A DNA stretch of 64,000 nt from Lucifuga dentata (lineage: Eukaryota; Chordata; Actinopteri; Ophidiiformes; Bythitidae): NCBI GenBank assembly GCA_014773175.1, contig VXCM01000766.1, positions 48,155-112,154 on the forward strand, in the 5' to 3' direction. Under the pieces are notes generated by a model that saw only the letters and a list, made by a program, of their open reading frames with translations, was not told the origin of the DNA and searched no databases. Both the position numbers and the translations under genes were made by a program. Position 1 is the stretch's first letter. Every line of letters begins with the position of its first letter. Below are positions 11,961-24,958 of the stretch, one piece after another.

Positions 11961-12566
11961 CTTCTGTGGGCTAGCTCAAAGTTAATTAAAAGTGACTGGA
12001 TGACAAAGGGTAGGGGAGCTGGTGTTTGCAGGTGTTGATTAATGCCTCAGCTGTTGCAGTGCATTCTGGGATTTGTAGTATCTGTAATGTGTGTGCTGCA
12101 TACCAGCGGGCCAGTTATTATAGCCAGTTATTATAGAATATATTATTAGATATTATCTTGCGGGCTGGATGTGTCCTGCAGGCCTTGAGTTTGACGTGCT
12201 TTAAGGGGTAACGACCCAAAACCAAATTGGTGCAAACCTACTGGTAAAAAAAAGCAGGTAATGCACTGCTCTGTAAGATGCTTTTTTTTTTTTTAACCAG
12301 GTTTTGCTACTCTTTAACTCCTCTATCACCACACACAGAACAAACTTTACATTTGCAGCCTCACTGCTAGAAATGATCTAACTACACTAACCAAAATCAT
12401 CATCTATTTTGTTGCCTGTAACAATTTCAGCCACTAGAGGCCGCTAGGAGGTTTTAGACTTTTGGTCTGTGATTTTTGAACCTGGTGCACATCAACTTCA
12501 GCTAACACATATTTTCACAAGATTCTAACACATTTAATCTGCTGTTCAGTATATGAATGTCTAAAT
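11961..12566. other. Intergenic; hAT-like short repeat remnant
   Basis: Around 12050-12200 there is a dispersed-repeat-like stretch (TGCATTCTGGGATTTGTAGT, then GCGGGCTGGATG and GGCCTTGAGTTTGACGTGC) typical of decayed hAT-type ends in vertebrates. A CTCF-like near-match, GCCACTAGAGGCCGC, lies at about 12430-12444. No gene seen. Confidence 0.35.
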
Positions 12567-12802
12567 TTAAAGGAGTAGTTTAGTTTGGCCAGACATCTTT
12601 GGAGAGATTTAAAGGTGTATTTCCCTAATTTTTGTGGCTCTGCTACTGATTGTACAGTGATTAAGAAAAAGTAAGTTTATCTGACCATTCAGCAAAACTT
12701 CAGCCTGCACACAGACATAAAACAGACAGAGAGGTGTTAGCTTGTCCCAGTCTGTGTTAAAAATTAAAGTAAAATTCACCATAAGCTGAACTATCCCTTT
12801 AA
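12567..12802. mobile_element. Short MITE
   Basis: About 236 bp bounded by inverted ends: TTAAAGGAGTAGTTTAG on the left, and CTGAACTATCCCTTTAA on the right. No coding capacity. The end sequence resembles other TTTAAAGG-type MITEs in the window but the interior differs. Confidence 0.65.
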
Positions 12803-15800
12803 TATCACTTTAGTTATTTATTTAGCAACTTTTCTCTATTTTATCATTGTAACACTGGATTTTGTTTATTTCGAAATATAAACTGAGGATTTTCTTTCAT
12901 AATAATGGTGACACATATGCGTGTGTGTGTGGGGGAGAGAGGGGGGTTCAATCCATGTGACCTTTATGTTCCGTGTTTGAGAAAGCATGAAAACTAAAAA
13001 GATCACAAATTCACCCAGAGTGGCAGTATTGGAGAAGTGAAAAAAACCAAAACAAAAAAAAAAAGTTTGATGACGCACAGTGTGGACATCTCATCAAACT
13101 TCAATGCCAGAAATAAAAATGAGCTCATGGATTCATCCAGGCAAGTCCCTGACATCCACAGTTCACGGTCACAGGAAATGAGACAGCCTGTTAGCTTCCG
13201 GAGAATCAGAGGATCTGTAAATGTAGCCATGATCAGCAAGTAAATAAAAACTAATCAACCTGGCTTTAAAACATACTGTGTACCTGAAAGAAATAAGCAA
13301 TAAGCAACCCTTTCTGTTTGTTCGTTTTTTTTTTTGTTATTTTCCCTCATTTTTTAAAATTATGATAGGGAGTGTGTGTTGAACAATGCCAATTTAAGGT
13401 TCGCGCTTATAGAAATGTATCCAGTAAGACAGACCCAAAGGTCCTAAACTGCACTGAAAGGTTTGTTTTGATTGGTCCTTTAGTTCTGTAACGTGTTTAC
13501 ATCATCATGTCACATAATTTACCTGCCTGGTTAGACACACCCACAAAATACAAAGCGAGCGAGCGAGTGTTTGGCCAACATACTTGTCTCATAGTCTGCG
13601 GGTGTTGCAGAACAGAGCTTCTCGGGGTGGACAATATCTAAAACAACCTGTTTTCACTCAGTGTGCACAGCGCTGCTGCAGCGAGGGAGGGTAGAAGTGG
13701 ATCAGTGTGTTTTTTTTAAGCATTGCAAAAGTTTTAGTATCATAGACATGAAATGAAAATCCCAGATTATGAAGTGGAAGCAGCGATGCAACATTGATAC
13801 ATACAACACAAAAAAAGTTGCAGAACTTTTATTATATTCAACCAGTTTCTTATCTCTAGAGTGTTGTTGTCTTAAAATGAACTATGGCACAGATTTTGTT
13901 GCACCGTGAAACAATATTTTTGAGCTTCTTGACTCTGTGTGCTACCTTTGTTCTCTCTCTCTCATCGCCAGGTTAAAATATAATGTGAGGATTCTCCGTG
14001 AAACCATACTAAACCAACACATCTGGTTTATCCGTGTGTGTGTGTGTGTGTGTGTGTGTAACAGCTGATTTGACCTAATGACTAATGAATGATTCAGCTG
14101 TAGACTTTCTGTTAATTCTCCTACTTGTGCTTTAATAGAAATCACTAATAAATCACTTATTGATGCTTTAATGTACCTCACTCCTTTTGCTGTTTGTTTA
14201 ATCTTTACACAAGTCACCCTAGTACTGTTATTTTAGCCATAAATAAGCAAAGGTAGTTGCTCTGAACTAAAAATAAATTAGCGAGGGATTTGTCACAGTA
14301 CAGGGCTTTCTGCAGAGCAGAGGGTGGGGAGGAAATGAGCGGGAATAGGGGGATTTTGTTCGACTGGCTTCGAAAGGCTTGGTGGCCAGCTTTCCCTGAA
14401 AATAAGGCAGCCAATGTATCTATTAATAGCTCAGTGTTCAGCCAGCATAAGGCGGCATGGCTCTTTAAGTCTGACTAATGGCTCCTTTCATTCGACGCAA
14501 GCGAGAAAAGCAGAGCTCGCCACGGTTTTCAGCAGCAGCAGCCCCTTTGGTTCTGCTGCTGACGTGCGTAAGACATGACCAACAGCTTTTACAGACGCAG
14601 ATGAGGACGCACACTAATGGCAGAAACAGGGTTAGTCAGTGGGTTGAGTAAGAGACGAGGGGCCTCTGGCTGTGAAGAGTCATCCTTTAAGGTTAATGAG
14701 GTGATGCTGTTCTCCAAAAATGGTTATTATTTGGATGCTGAAGCTATTTTATTACCGTGATGCAGGTTGATGTACTAAAACTAAACGCACGTTGTGTCAT
14801 TGCACTTTAAATCAATAAAAAAAAAAAACAGACTTGCTACGTAACAGTGACATTATTCACACCTTCAAATAAAAGATGATCTGAACCAATCTTGGAAAAA
14901 AAAACCTTCAGCAAAATTCTGTCAATGTCATTAAAAAAACCACACAAAACCGTGTTGTGTTAATACTTCTGAGATATTCAAATAAGGACATTTAACATTT
15001 GTTCTCATAAAACTGATGTGAATTTACCATTTTATTATGATCTGAAGATTTAAGAGTCTTTATTGTCATTGCACGGCATAATGAAATGAAATTTAACAGT
15101 GTTAGATCAGAAAATTCATTTAAAAGGTACATATGTATTAGTATGCATATAAAAACATAGTGCGGGATAGAAGCGCAACATTTACATTACAAACCAAATC
15201 ACATTTATTATCAGAATGTGAATTTTTAAAACAAATTTAATCCAGTGTGACAATTGTGACATTACACTAGCTATTGGTATTGAGAATGATCTGGAAAAAT
15301 GTAATAATATTTTGGGATGAAATGATAAATCAAATCGGCCTCATTCTCATCAAAGTCCTGAACACAAAGTTGGTTTATTTCCACTATCATTGATGCAACT
15401 CCGACACGTGACTGGATGACATCTGTAAAATCATAGAAGTTCTTTACCATGGACAACACTAATTCATGTTCACAAATCAAGATTTAACTACCAAATATTG
15501 CAACAGCTTGAATTTTTCCTCCAAATTCCTGGTTCCTCTGAAGCTCTAATCTCCAACACCTCATTTCAATTCAACTTATTTCTGCTTTTGCTGGTGTTTC
15601 TCTCACAGTCCGTTTGTAAAAATTTGGCTTTCAAGCACGGTCACATACAATTTGGCAGCCCCTTCAGGCCCGGACAGGAAGCCACCTCCTCTTCCTGTTT
15701 AGTCTAGTTTCTGATTGGTCCCTGGGCTGAGGAGCATTTCCACAACAATACAGTCAGCACCTCATTTACCAGTTTCTGACAGATTACCTGGCAGATCCAA

Positions 15801-18080
15801 AAAGGAAAGGCATAACTACTGAAATCTGTTTCAGGGTATGATTTTGCCTTCACATTGAGTTCAACCTGTAACTGGAAACTATATCATATGAATATATTTT
15901 CATACATGACTAGAAAGAACAACAAAGCTCCAGGTCAGGGAATGTATTGTGATAAGGCTGCTATTCAAACAGCGAGATGCCTGCTATTATGCAAAGTTTT
16001 ATTTGGTTTCACAGCAAAGATGTTGGTGTCATGAGGGAATCCATTACAGTCCCAATTTAGCCCATTCTGAGATGTTACATAACAGGCCTTTAACACACAT
16101 TCTGTTAATATTTCCTGTTGTAAAATGATAGGGACCGTATGAAATGCCTATTCCCCAAACTCTCTACCAAAACATCATTATATGAGGTAAAAAGAGACAA
16201 ATAGCCCAGATTGTTTGAGGAATTTCCCCAGACAAACCTTCTTCCTGCCTGGCCTGGTCTTGTTAGACTTCAACCCAAACAACACCAATCAGTTAACATN
16301 GGAGAATTAGCTCATCAGCGGACTGACTCATGTAAGATAACTAAGAGAAGAGCAGCCATGGTGTCATTCCCTCTCCTCCACACGGAGCCATTAACATGCC
16401 ATATTAGGACGTGTGTAAAAGCTGCTGCAGGCTGGCAGATGTTATTTTCTGCTGTGTGTGTGTGTGTTTTTTTTGGGGTTTTTTTTTCCAGACAGTCTGA
16501 GTTGTGATTCTCGCGAGGAAGGTCAGGTCACATCAGGCTCGAGCCGTGCAGGACATTCAGTAGAAAAGTTAAACAATGACACAGCCGGTGCATTGTCGGT
16601 AAGAGAAGCCAAACACGCAAGTCGTTTTCCCGTAATGGATAGAATCAAGTGTTTTATTTCATGCCTGCGTCCTCTTATAGTTTCTTGGACGAGGCACAAC
16701 TTTGCTGTCAGTAAACCGCAAGCAAACACGTTTTGTGTGTTTTGTTTATCAGCTGTCAAAGCCCAAAGCAAAAAATGTTATTTACTAGCCTCATATTTCT
16801 ATTCCAGTAACAGTCATGATGGAGCGACGCCTCCATAAACTCTCCAATGTCACCGAATCTAAATTTATACGTACATATATACACGATGATCTGGCTGAGA
16901 AGAGACACGATAAAACCAAGAACAAATGAAGGAAAAGCTAAATATACAGAAAAGCAGGAGAATTTTTGAGACATCTGGAGTTAGGAGACCCAAATCTAAT
17001 CACCTAAAATACAGCATGTAAACGCTTAAATCATGATTTGAAATGTAGTTTTAGCAGAAATATGGGTTTTTCTTTGACTTTGAAACTGATTATTTTTCTT
17101 TTTCTTTGAAACTGATATTTGAGGCAAAAATTGCCCACTTTTTTCAGTAGCTAGAGCAAAAATACAGAAAACAAGAAAAAAAAAAACATCAACTCAGGCA
17201 AGTTTGTTTGTGATTTTCAGTTTTTAGGGCATCACCGTTTTACAAAAAGAGTCTGTCTTAGAAGTCAGTAGAAAAGTTGGATATGATCTGACACATGGAA
17301 ATGAGAGAAATACTGATTGGTATGATACCAATTTATTATTTCTTCCTCCAAACAGGGAAAAATTGGTGTTTTTTTTTTTTTTTTTNTTTTTTTTTTTTTT
17401 TTTAATCTGCCAAAACAACAGTGAAATGGGCCGTCAGGTCAACCGCAAGATTTTTCTCTAAGTAAGAAGAGAAACTTATAATTTACAAAAAAACAATAAA
17501 CATAAGTGCTCCAGGATGAAGCAGTTGCAGCAGTGTGGTTTTTGTTTCATACTTTTTCAGTAATAATTTAAATCTGGAGCTTATTCATTCTGGCTCAATA
17601 TGGTGGTTTAAGATAACAGACTGTTCAACTCTTGGCTTAAATTATTAAACTGAGGTTTACCAATTCAGGATTTAAACAGTGCAACACAGCTGGGAGTAAA
17701 TGGGACACAGATTCCATGTGCTTATTTTCATTTATGGGTCGATTTTTCAAACCTTTGCAATGATTTACTATTGAAGAAACACAGTCAGTATGTTTACATG
17801 CAAGTTAAATTTTTGATTACATTCTGATTAAGACAATAAATAGAATTTGCTAAATAATTAGACTGAACGGCTTAAATCTACATTTGCTAACTGTAACAGA
17901 CCTAGATTATGCTATTATAAATGGATTTATTTAAGCATGTCAATATTATCATCAGTAATGATGCACTTCCTCACTTGGCAGACTTTCCTCACACTCCAAT
18001 TATGCAATTTCAGACAGTAAAATTCTATTAACTCCTTCAGTGTATGCACCTTACTTGCATTTTTTTTTCCTTAATTACAG
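12803..18080. other. Intergenic, no gene recognised
   Basis: AT-rich, with a TG repeat (14034-14059), poly(T) broken by an N near 17385, and an N at about 16301. No exon with a recognisable protein was found. The ORFs here are short and lack codon bias. Confidence 0.45.
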
Positions 18081-18745
18081 TACATAAAAATCAGAGTACA
18101 GTATGCAGGTAAGCATTCTGATTGATACACTTGCACTGCTATGCTTACTGAGTGAAAACAGGTACTGTCATTTTAAGGCCCTCCCAAAAAAAAAAAAAAA
18201 AGNAAAAAAAAAAAAAAAAGTCTGCTCTGTTGTAATGGGCCAACTATGTCAGGCCTAAGCTGGCAACACCCAGGAACAATAAAACATGGCTGGCCAAAAA
18301 TCGCTGGCTAGGCTTGGGTTAGTGTGTCTAAGCAGGTTTGTTTGCAGGTAAATTCTGATGTGTTACATGTTGATGTAAACAGGTTACAGAAGTAGAGGAC
18401 TAATCAAAAATGAAGCTTTAACTCTCTGGAGTCTCAAATCAATTTTTCAAGAAAATTCATTCATTCAAAAAAAAAAAATTCAATCTCAAAGAATTTAGCA
18501 AAAAAATCTAAAGTAAATCATAAAAAAGCTGTCAATTTTCTACTTGATTCTGTAAGATTTTAGAAAATAAAAGAAAGTCTCCAAAAATTAGCCAGCAGTG
18601 TGTCAAAACTGACTTTAGACTCCAAAGGGTTAAGTTTGTCCTACTGGATGCATTTCTATAGGCATGAACCTCAAGCTATGGAACTTTGACCATGTTCAGC
18701 CATACTCCCTACTGTATTATTACACCATAAAAATGAGGTTCTTCC
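18080..18745. repeat. Dispersed repeat, copy 1 (diverged)
   Basis: Shares colinear blocks with about 57300-57660: TGTTACATGTTGATGTAAAC (about 18360 and 57463), then ACTAATCAAAAA versus ACCAATCAAAAA, GGATGCATTTCT, and CATACTCCCTACT. It is interrupted by a poly(A) run with an N at about 18203 and by an extra stretch at 18425-18630. Class unknown. Confidence 0.55.
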
Positions 18746-19600
18746 CTCTGTTGTACATGGAACTGTGGTAGTTATGGTGGTCATGTCATGCATGTACACC
18801 CTTATTGTCCTGCCTGAAGCCTCTCTCCCACCCATAACCCACTTAGATACCCTAAGAGTGACCTCCATTGCCATAGTAAATACTAATGGTGAAATTGTAG
18901 ATCCTGCCATGATGCCTATTTCCAGCTGTTGCCAACTTGTAGTGAAATTACAGTAGTTGATATCCTGGAAGTATTCCTTCATCTACTTTTTTCCTGTCAA
19001 GTATTCCCGCCATCTGCTCTGGCAGTTTTCCATGTGGGTCGCCTCCTATTGGAACTGTTGGAGTACCTGGACTATCTCGTTTCAAGGTCTTTGTGGCTGA
19101 AACTGGATTTATTACATTTGGTGGTCTACTAGCCAGCAAATACGGCTCCTCCACCTACCTGGTCAGGCCGGCTACATGGGGAGGCACATCTTTAAGCTGT
19201 GCTACTCCTCTATTCCCAGATCCATCAAATTACTTTTAAGAGGAACATTAAGAGATACCTCTTCAACATTGCTTTTCAGTAGCTCCGTTTTCTGTTATCA
19301 TTACCGTCCTTTCTGGTAGCAATTACTGCAATTGACTTTAATTGTTTTTTGTATGTGCTTTTATATTGTTTCTTGTTTTAATTATTATCTGATCCCATGT
19401 ATACAGTGCCTAGAGTTTTGACATATGCGCTTTATAAATGAAATTTTATTATTATTTTATTATTAATCAGCCCTTTGATTAAGTCAGGAACCCTGAAGTA
19501 TTCTAACGCTTCCAAGAGTAGACTGTGCGGAACAGAACCAAATGCTTTAGCAAAGTCATGCAGGTCTCTTCTATCTGTCTTTGCTGACTTAACTTGGTGC
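18671..19600 (-). pseudogene. LINE reverse-transcriptase relic, interrupted
   Basis: Minus-strand pieces in order: DFAKAFGSVPHSLLLEALEYF (about 19583-19500), then, after a foreign insert, YFQDINYCNFTTSWQQLEIG, IMAGSTISPL and RVYMHDMTTITTT (18982..18671). The palm motif that should read YMDD is YMHD, and the second Asp of KAFD is Gly, so it is inactive as well as broken. The clade was not resolved. Confidence 0.72.
19185..19468 (+). mobile_element. L2-like LINE 3' tail inserted into the RT relic
   Basis: Plus-strand sequence typical of a fish L2 end: a short C-terminal coding piece (FKRNIKRYLFNIAFQ-like, stop at about 19280), a T-rich 3' UTR ending GCGCTTTATAAATGAAATTT, and an (ATT)n tail at about 19446-19466. 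Orientation is opposite to the flanking RT pieces. Confidence 0.7.
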
Positions 19601-20160
19601 CAAATCATACTCGTACCAAGGATCCAGAGAATCCTGGAACACCTCCTTTTTGCGCTGAAGTGTTAATTAACCTGTTCTTTTCTAGGTTGTTCTCTGAACT
19701 TCCACACTAAAGAAAATGTTACCTTCAACATTCAGAAGGAAAACAGAACTAAAATCTAATTCCAGAATTCAGCTGGATCCATGTGGATTATAAATTCTTG
19801 GATAAAGGGTCGCATTTGATATTGGAATATTGTTGGCTGATGGTTTATTACCCACGTGCAGGTCCAAAAACATACATTCATATGAAGATTTAGAAATGAT
19901 TCATCTCCCTGTCTTCTCTGTTTATAAAACCAACACCCTGCAGCGTTCAGACGGTAAAAAAAGCACTGCACATTGGCTCGTAGAACTCCATGAATTCCTG
20001 TATTTCCTCATTTCGGATCGCAGCTTGTGATGTGCACGTAGCACAGTTATGCTGCAAAACACACAAAAGCAGGGTGCACGTAAGCTGGAAACATCCTGAG
20101 GAAATCGCCTCTCCCTTAAAACTTAGTTATGAGGCATCAAAGCCTGGGCTGCAGCCAAAA

Positions 20161-20165
<5 letters not shown>

Positions 20166-20213
<48 letters not shown>

Positions 20214-20214
20214 T
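20166..20214. repeat. (TG)n(GA)n microsatellite
   Basis: A run of TG dinucleotides passes directly into GA dinucleotides. Confidence 0.95.
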
Positions 20215-20846
20215 GTAGTTGGTTTTTATGCAGTAAAGCTGCTGTAAAGATGTCAGATGCTGTGAACTCCATTTATTAAATTTATTACATGGTTCAGGAT
20301 TTATAAAAGGTCTTGTTAAAATTTGAAACACACCTATCCGCTCTCTGTCTTTCACTTTTTCACTTGTTTCTTGTGTTTTGACCAGTAAGGGAAAAAAGAA
20401 AAAAACCTGCACAAGGCCAGAAAATGAAACCACTCAGTTCAGCTTTCTTCTTTTCTTCTGATTCACTTCCTTCTAAGGAATGATGGGAAAAAACCTGAGG
20501 CCTGTTTTTGTTCAGAAAAGTGTAACATGAGAGGCTAAAGGCTAAAGATTAACACGGCCATCAGCCACTTTCACTGGATGAATTGCTGTTGTCAGTGGAT
20601 TAGGATGAAAATTCGTTGAACCTTCCTCAAATCATTTACTTGAGAGAAAGTAGCAGTGGCACAATGGAAAAAATAAAATAAAATAGTGAAATAACATTTA
20701 ATTCTTAGTTAAGTAAAGGTAATGAAAATTAGGAAGGGTGCAGTGTAGTTTTTCTATCTATTTTCATGTTTTCAGATAAAGTTAAGTAAGGGAAGGAGGA
20801 GAAGAAATCAGGACAAAAGATAAATGAACAGCAGTTTGGTAAAATG

Positions 20847-21066
20847 TTTAAAGGAACATACCACCTATTTTGCATGTTTAAACCTAATATATTCAATTCT
20901 CATACATGTTACATTACTGACAATCATTTCCCAAAGGATAAAGCCGAATTTCAGCTTTTCTGATATTTTGCAAAATCTCTTAACTTTTCAAAATCAAATA
21001 TTCAAGTGATACACCCACCTTAAAAATCCATGTTTCNNNNNNNNNNNNNNNNNNNNNNNNNNNNNN

Positions 21067-21142
<76 letters not shown>

Positions 21143-21383
21143 AACCCTGAATATGTATCTTGTTCGTGATGATGGATTACCTATCCCAAGAACGTTTCAA
21201 GTATTAACAAGTTAAAAGCGTACCAGAATGAACTGAAACCAGTGGCGGTCTGAAAGGTAGGAAAAACATTTTTAATTCATCATTCCAGTAGTATGTTTTG
21301 GAAAATGATTGTCAGTAACGTTACGTGTATGAAAATTGAATATATTAGGCTCAAACATGCAGATGGGTGGTATGGTCCTTTAA
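20847..21383. mobile_element. TTTAAAGGACCATAC repeat, copy A (with assembly gap)
   Basis: First of four related elements in this window (also 47340, 56612 and 60679). Ends are inverted repeats of about 90 bases: left has TATTCAATTCTCATACATG and GACAATCATTTCCCAAAGG, right has the complement. The interior has GATGATGGATTACCTATCCC. The middle is broken by 30 Ns (21037-21066) and a run of about 75 A. Confidence 0.8.
21037..21066. other. Assembly gap (30 N)
   Basis: Thirty Ns directly followed by about 75 adenines (21067-21141). The related copies at 56612 and 60679 have only short A runs here, so the poly(A) tract is probably an assembly product. Confidence 0.9.
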
Positions 21384-22429
21384 TATTCTCTCTGATGTAG
21401 AGTAAAAGTGGAACATCTCCCACTATAGAAACACTCAAGTAAAATGTCTCAGAGACCTAAACATAATTCAGTGATTTTCTATCTGTTAATATTTCTGCAC
21501 ATTCTTATTGTTATTTTATCACACTATAGTTCTGGACTCAAACGCCACAGTTATGTCCCACCTCTGACATGATAATCAACACAAACACGTGATCACAACT
21601 GCTTTACAACTTATTTGTTATTTCTTCAATGGTTCAGTATGAAAATGCAAAGTCACGTTCTCAATCGCAGCCCAAGATGGTTTGAAAATGTCAGAAATTA
21701 GGCAACACACCTCTGCTGCTGCTGTGAGGCTCGACTCCAAGTTAAAACACAACGGGATGACACATTAACATACGCTTGTCACACCATGCATGGAAAAACA
21801 CACACACATCCTCCTACAATGTCCTCTCGCGTAGCAAATATTTGAGAATAGAGAGGATGGGCTCATAAATTAAGATTCATGTTCTCCTTTTGTGTGTGTG
21901 TGTGTATGTGTGTGTGGGTGTTGTCAAGGTAAACAACAAAAAAACGGTAAAACTAGGAATGAACTAAGCTGACAGCATAAACATGTTGGTATGTAAGCTG
22001 GCTGGTTTGTTTTGATCATGTCTGATCTTTATGACAGATGAATGACAGTGGTGAACGTTATTTTGTATGTGGGAAAAAAATATCGCCCTCATCTACTATT
22101 GGCTTGTTTTGATAAGCACAGAAATGTATTTGAAGAAGAGATGGTTATCATATGCAGGTAAAAGTTCGTGCTTGTCTTTTTTTTCTCCTTTTGTTATGGT
22201 ACTGAATGCTCTGTAAATGTTCTTTTTGACATTAGTAAGACGTGGAGATTGTAAACCAAACAACCCTTATCGGTGCTCGTCACGTTTAATTTACAGCGGT
22301 TTAGAAAAGGGGAACACGCTGTGCAGAAAATACTTCTAACATGAATGGATGGAAGCTTTTATTGTGTTCATTCACTTCCTGAATTTTCCTGCTTCTGATC
22401 ATGCAGACGCAGCTAGCAATTTTTCATTT

Positions 22430-23440
22430 ACGAGGTTTTCCGAATGTTCACGAGGGCTCGAGGGAATGTTACCAGAAGGATTCCAGGAAAGTTTGTTCAA
22501 GATACAGTTCCCAGACTGTTCCCCGAAGGCTCTGAAAAGGTTTTGTAAAGATAGCTATATGGGAACCTTCAGGAAATGTTACCTGGAGATTCTGTAAAGC
22601 TTATAATGTAATATAACAAAATGAGAACCTCTAAGAAATGTTCCCTAGAGATTCTGTAAAGGTCATAACCAATGTAATATAATCAAATGAGAACCTCCAG
22701 GAAACTTTCCCTAGAGATTCTGTAAAGCTTATAATGTAATATAACAAAATGAGAACCTCTAAGAAATGTTCCCTAGAGATTCTGTAAAGGTCATAACCAA
22801 TGTAATATAATCAAATGAGAACCTCCAGGAAACTTTCCCTAGAGATTCTGTAAAGGTTATAAACCAACATAATATAACCAAATGAGAACCTCCAGGAAAT
22901 GTTCCCTAGAGATTCAGTAAAGTTTGTAATGTAATATAACCAAATCAGAACCTCTAAGAAATGTTCCCTAGAGATTCTGTAAAGGTTATAACCAACGTAA
23001 TGTAACCAAATGAGAACCTCCAGGAAATGTTCCCTAGAGATTCTGTAACCAAGTGAAAATCATCAAGAAACATTCAAGAGCGGTTATGAAAAGTTTATAG
23101 CTAACATAATATAACCAAATGAAAACCCTTCAGGGAACATTCTCCAAGGCTCTGTGAAGGTTTTGTAAAGAAAACTATTTGGGAACATTCAAGAAACATT
23201 CCCCATAGCTTCTGTCATGGTATTACTACTAAAATCTAATCAAATGAGAACCCTCAGGAAAAGTTCTCTAGAGATACTGTAAAAGGTAGAAATGTTCCCT
23301 AAGGTTTGGAAGATGTTATAATCATTGGTTAATTCTTGGTTTATTGGTTCTTGGAACTAATAAACCACCCAAAACATTTCTGGAATGTTCTTCAAAGGTT
23401 TTAATAAATGTTACCACATGGGAACCCTTAAGGAATGCTG
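22430..23440. repeat. Minisatellite, about 60-67 bp units, with higher-order dimer
   Basis: A dozen or so degenerate tandem units follow the pattern GAGAACCTCCAGGAAATGTT, then CCCTAGAGATTCTGTAAAGG, then ATAACCAA and GTAATATAA. Two adjacent two-unit blocks (from 22621 and from 22749) are nearly identical with a 128-bp period. The right half (after about 23050) is more diverged. Confidence 0.9.
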
Positions 23441-24130
23441 CAGGAACATTGGTTGGAAGAGGAGTTTATACAGTCAAATCTCATTAGTAAACATTTTATT
23501 TTCCCAGATTTGTCTCCTCATTTTTTCCCCATCTTCACCCTGACAAGCATCTATTTAATTTTCCATCTTCTTAAAGGAGAAATCCAGCTTTTCTCACACT
23601 TAAATATTATCGATATGCAATGTTTGGTGGATTCCAGGAGTTATTTTATTTTTTTTTTTTAGAAAAACACTTGTATATTTTCACAGCACCACTTTCCTTC
23701 AACCTGCTTCATCTGCTGCAGGTAGAGATTTCCTTCGTTTCTCACGATGCCTTGAAACAACTCTGAAAAGGGCATTAAGCTTGTTGGTTTCAATTAAAAG
23801 TTGCTGCAAGGGGGTTTTAGATTAACAGCTTGCTGATTAGCCTCTGATTACAGTTACAACACAGCATGTCTACTCTCTGCATTGCATTATGGTCTGTTGA
23901 GAGTTTGAGATATCTCACAGTGGAGAAAGTTCCAGCTGAAACTCATTAATGAGGCTAAAAAAGAAGCATTTCCTCTCTGATTCTGAGGGGGGAAATAAAA
24001 ACACAGAACAACAAAAACAACCATCTAATTTATAACATGTACAAGTTGAATATCTGAAAACTGACCATAATCCCACTTGAGAACGTTCACATTTTAATTG
24101 TTAGAACAGTGATTTCAGATCAGCTATCAG

Positions 24131-24775
24131 ATGAGTACCAACACTACCTTAATAGTTAGTAGCCGAGCCCACAGCATCATCCAGGACCAGTCACACCCCG
24201 CCCATCACCTGTTCCCCTTGCCCTCTGGAAGGAGGTCCATTAAAACAAAAACTTCAAATTCCAGAATGAAAAACAGCTTCTTCCCCCAAAGCTGTCCTGC
24301 AGCTGAACAAGGCCTCCTGCCCCTTCCCATCCTACCTCAATACAGCCACCTCCCCCCCGTCTTGTGCACAAACACACTCACACAACTTGCACACATGCAT
24401 ACACACTCTCTCTCTGAACTCAGAACTCTCTCACACACACTAACACAACCACGAGAACTCTGCTGCTGTACTGTCTGCACTTTTTTGCACATTATAGCAT
24501 TTTTTTTGCCTATTACTTAAACTATTTCAGTTATTGTACTATTATTGCACCATTTGCACCAACCCATATACCTCAACCATTGCCATCTTATAACCTCATT
24601 CACTTCTATTGTGTATATACTGTGTAAATATCTTTTTATATTCATATTTTAATAATTATTTTCTTATATTTATTCACTATTATTTCTGTTTTATAGGCTA
24701 CACTCATTTGCACTACACTGTCCTGTTTTAACACAGCAACAATAAAGGTTCTTGTATTGTGTTGTATTCATATTG
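24131..24775 (+). mobile_element. LINE 3' end (C-terminal ORF remnant plus tail)
   Basis: The plus-strand frame carries RAHSIIQDQSHPAHHLFPL, LPSGRRSIKTKT and NSFFPQSCP, a string typical of the C-terminus of fish LINE ORF2. A CA-rich, then T-rich 3' region and AATAAAGG (about 24741) follow. The frame has no RT motifs left. Confidence 0.65.
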
Positions 24776-24825
24776 TCTAGACTGACATTGGATCGTTGAA
24801 TATTTGCTGTTCTCATTATTCTGCA

Positions 24826-24958
24826 ATATTTCCTTGTTTTTGATCTTTGTAATTTACCTGTTTCTCCACCTGCGGCTCCTATTGCATCACCNATATTTCC
24901 TTGTTTTTGATCTTTGTAATTTACCTGTTTCTCCACCTGCGGCTCCTATTGCATCACC
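24826..24958. repeat. Assembly duplication around N 24892
   Basis: The 66 bases 24826-24891 recur exactly at 24893-24958. This is best read as an unmerged contig overlap, not a biological tandem repeat. Confidence 0.85.

Noticed and set aside
13942..14217. Minus-strand ORF with poly-Thr-His
   Set aside because: Includes the TG microsatellite; no family motif.
21030..21215. Poly-lysine ORF
   Set aside because: Comes from a poly(A) tract beside an assembly gap.
22430..23440. Repeat array considered as a CRISPR
   Set aside because: Units are contiguous and degenerate without unique spacers, and the DNA is vertebrate. It is a minisatellite.
24131..24520. 129-codon ORF as a host gene
   Set aside because: The start matches the C-terminus of fish LINE ORF2 and the rest is CA-rich 3' sequence.
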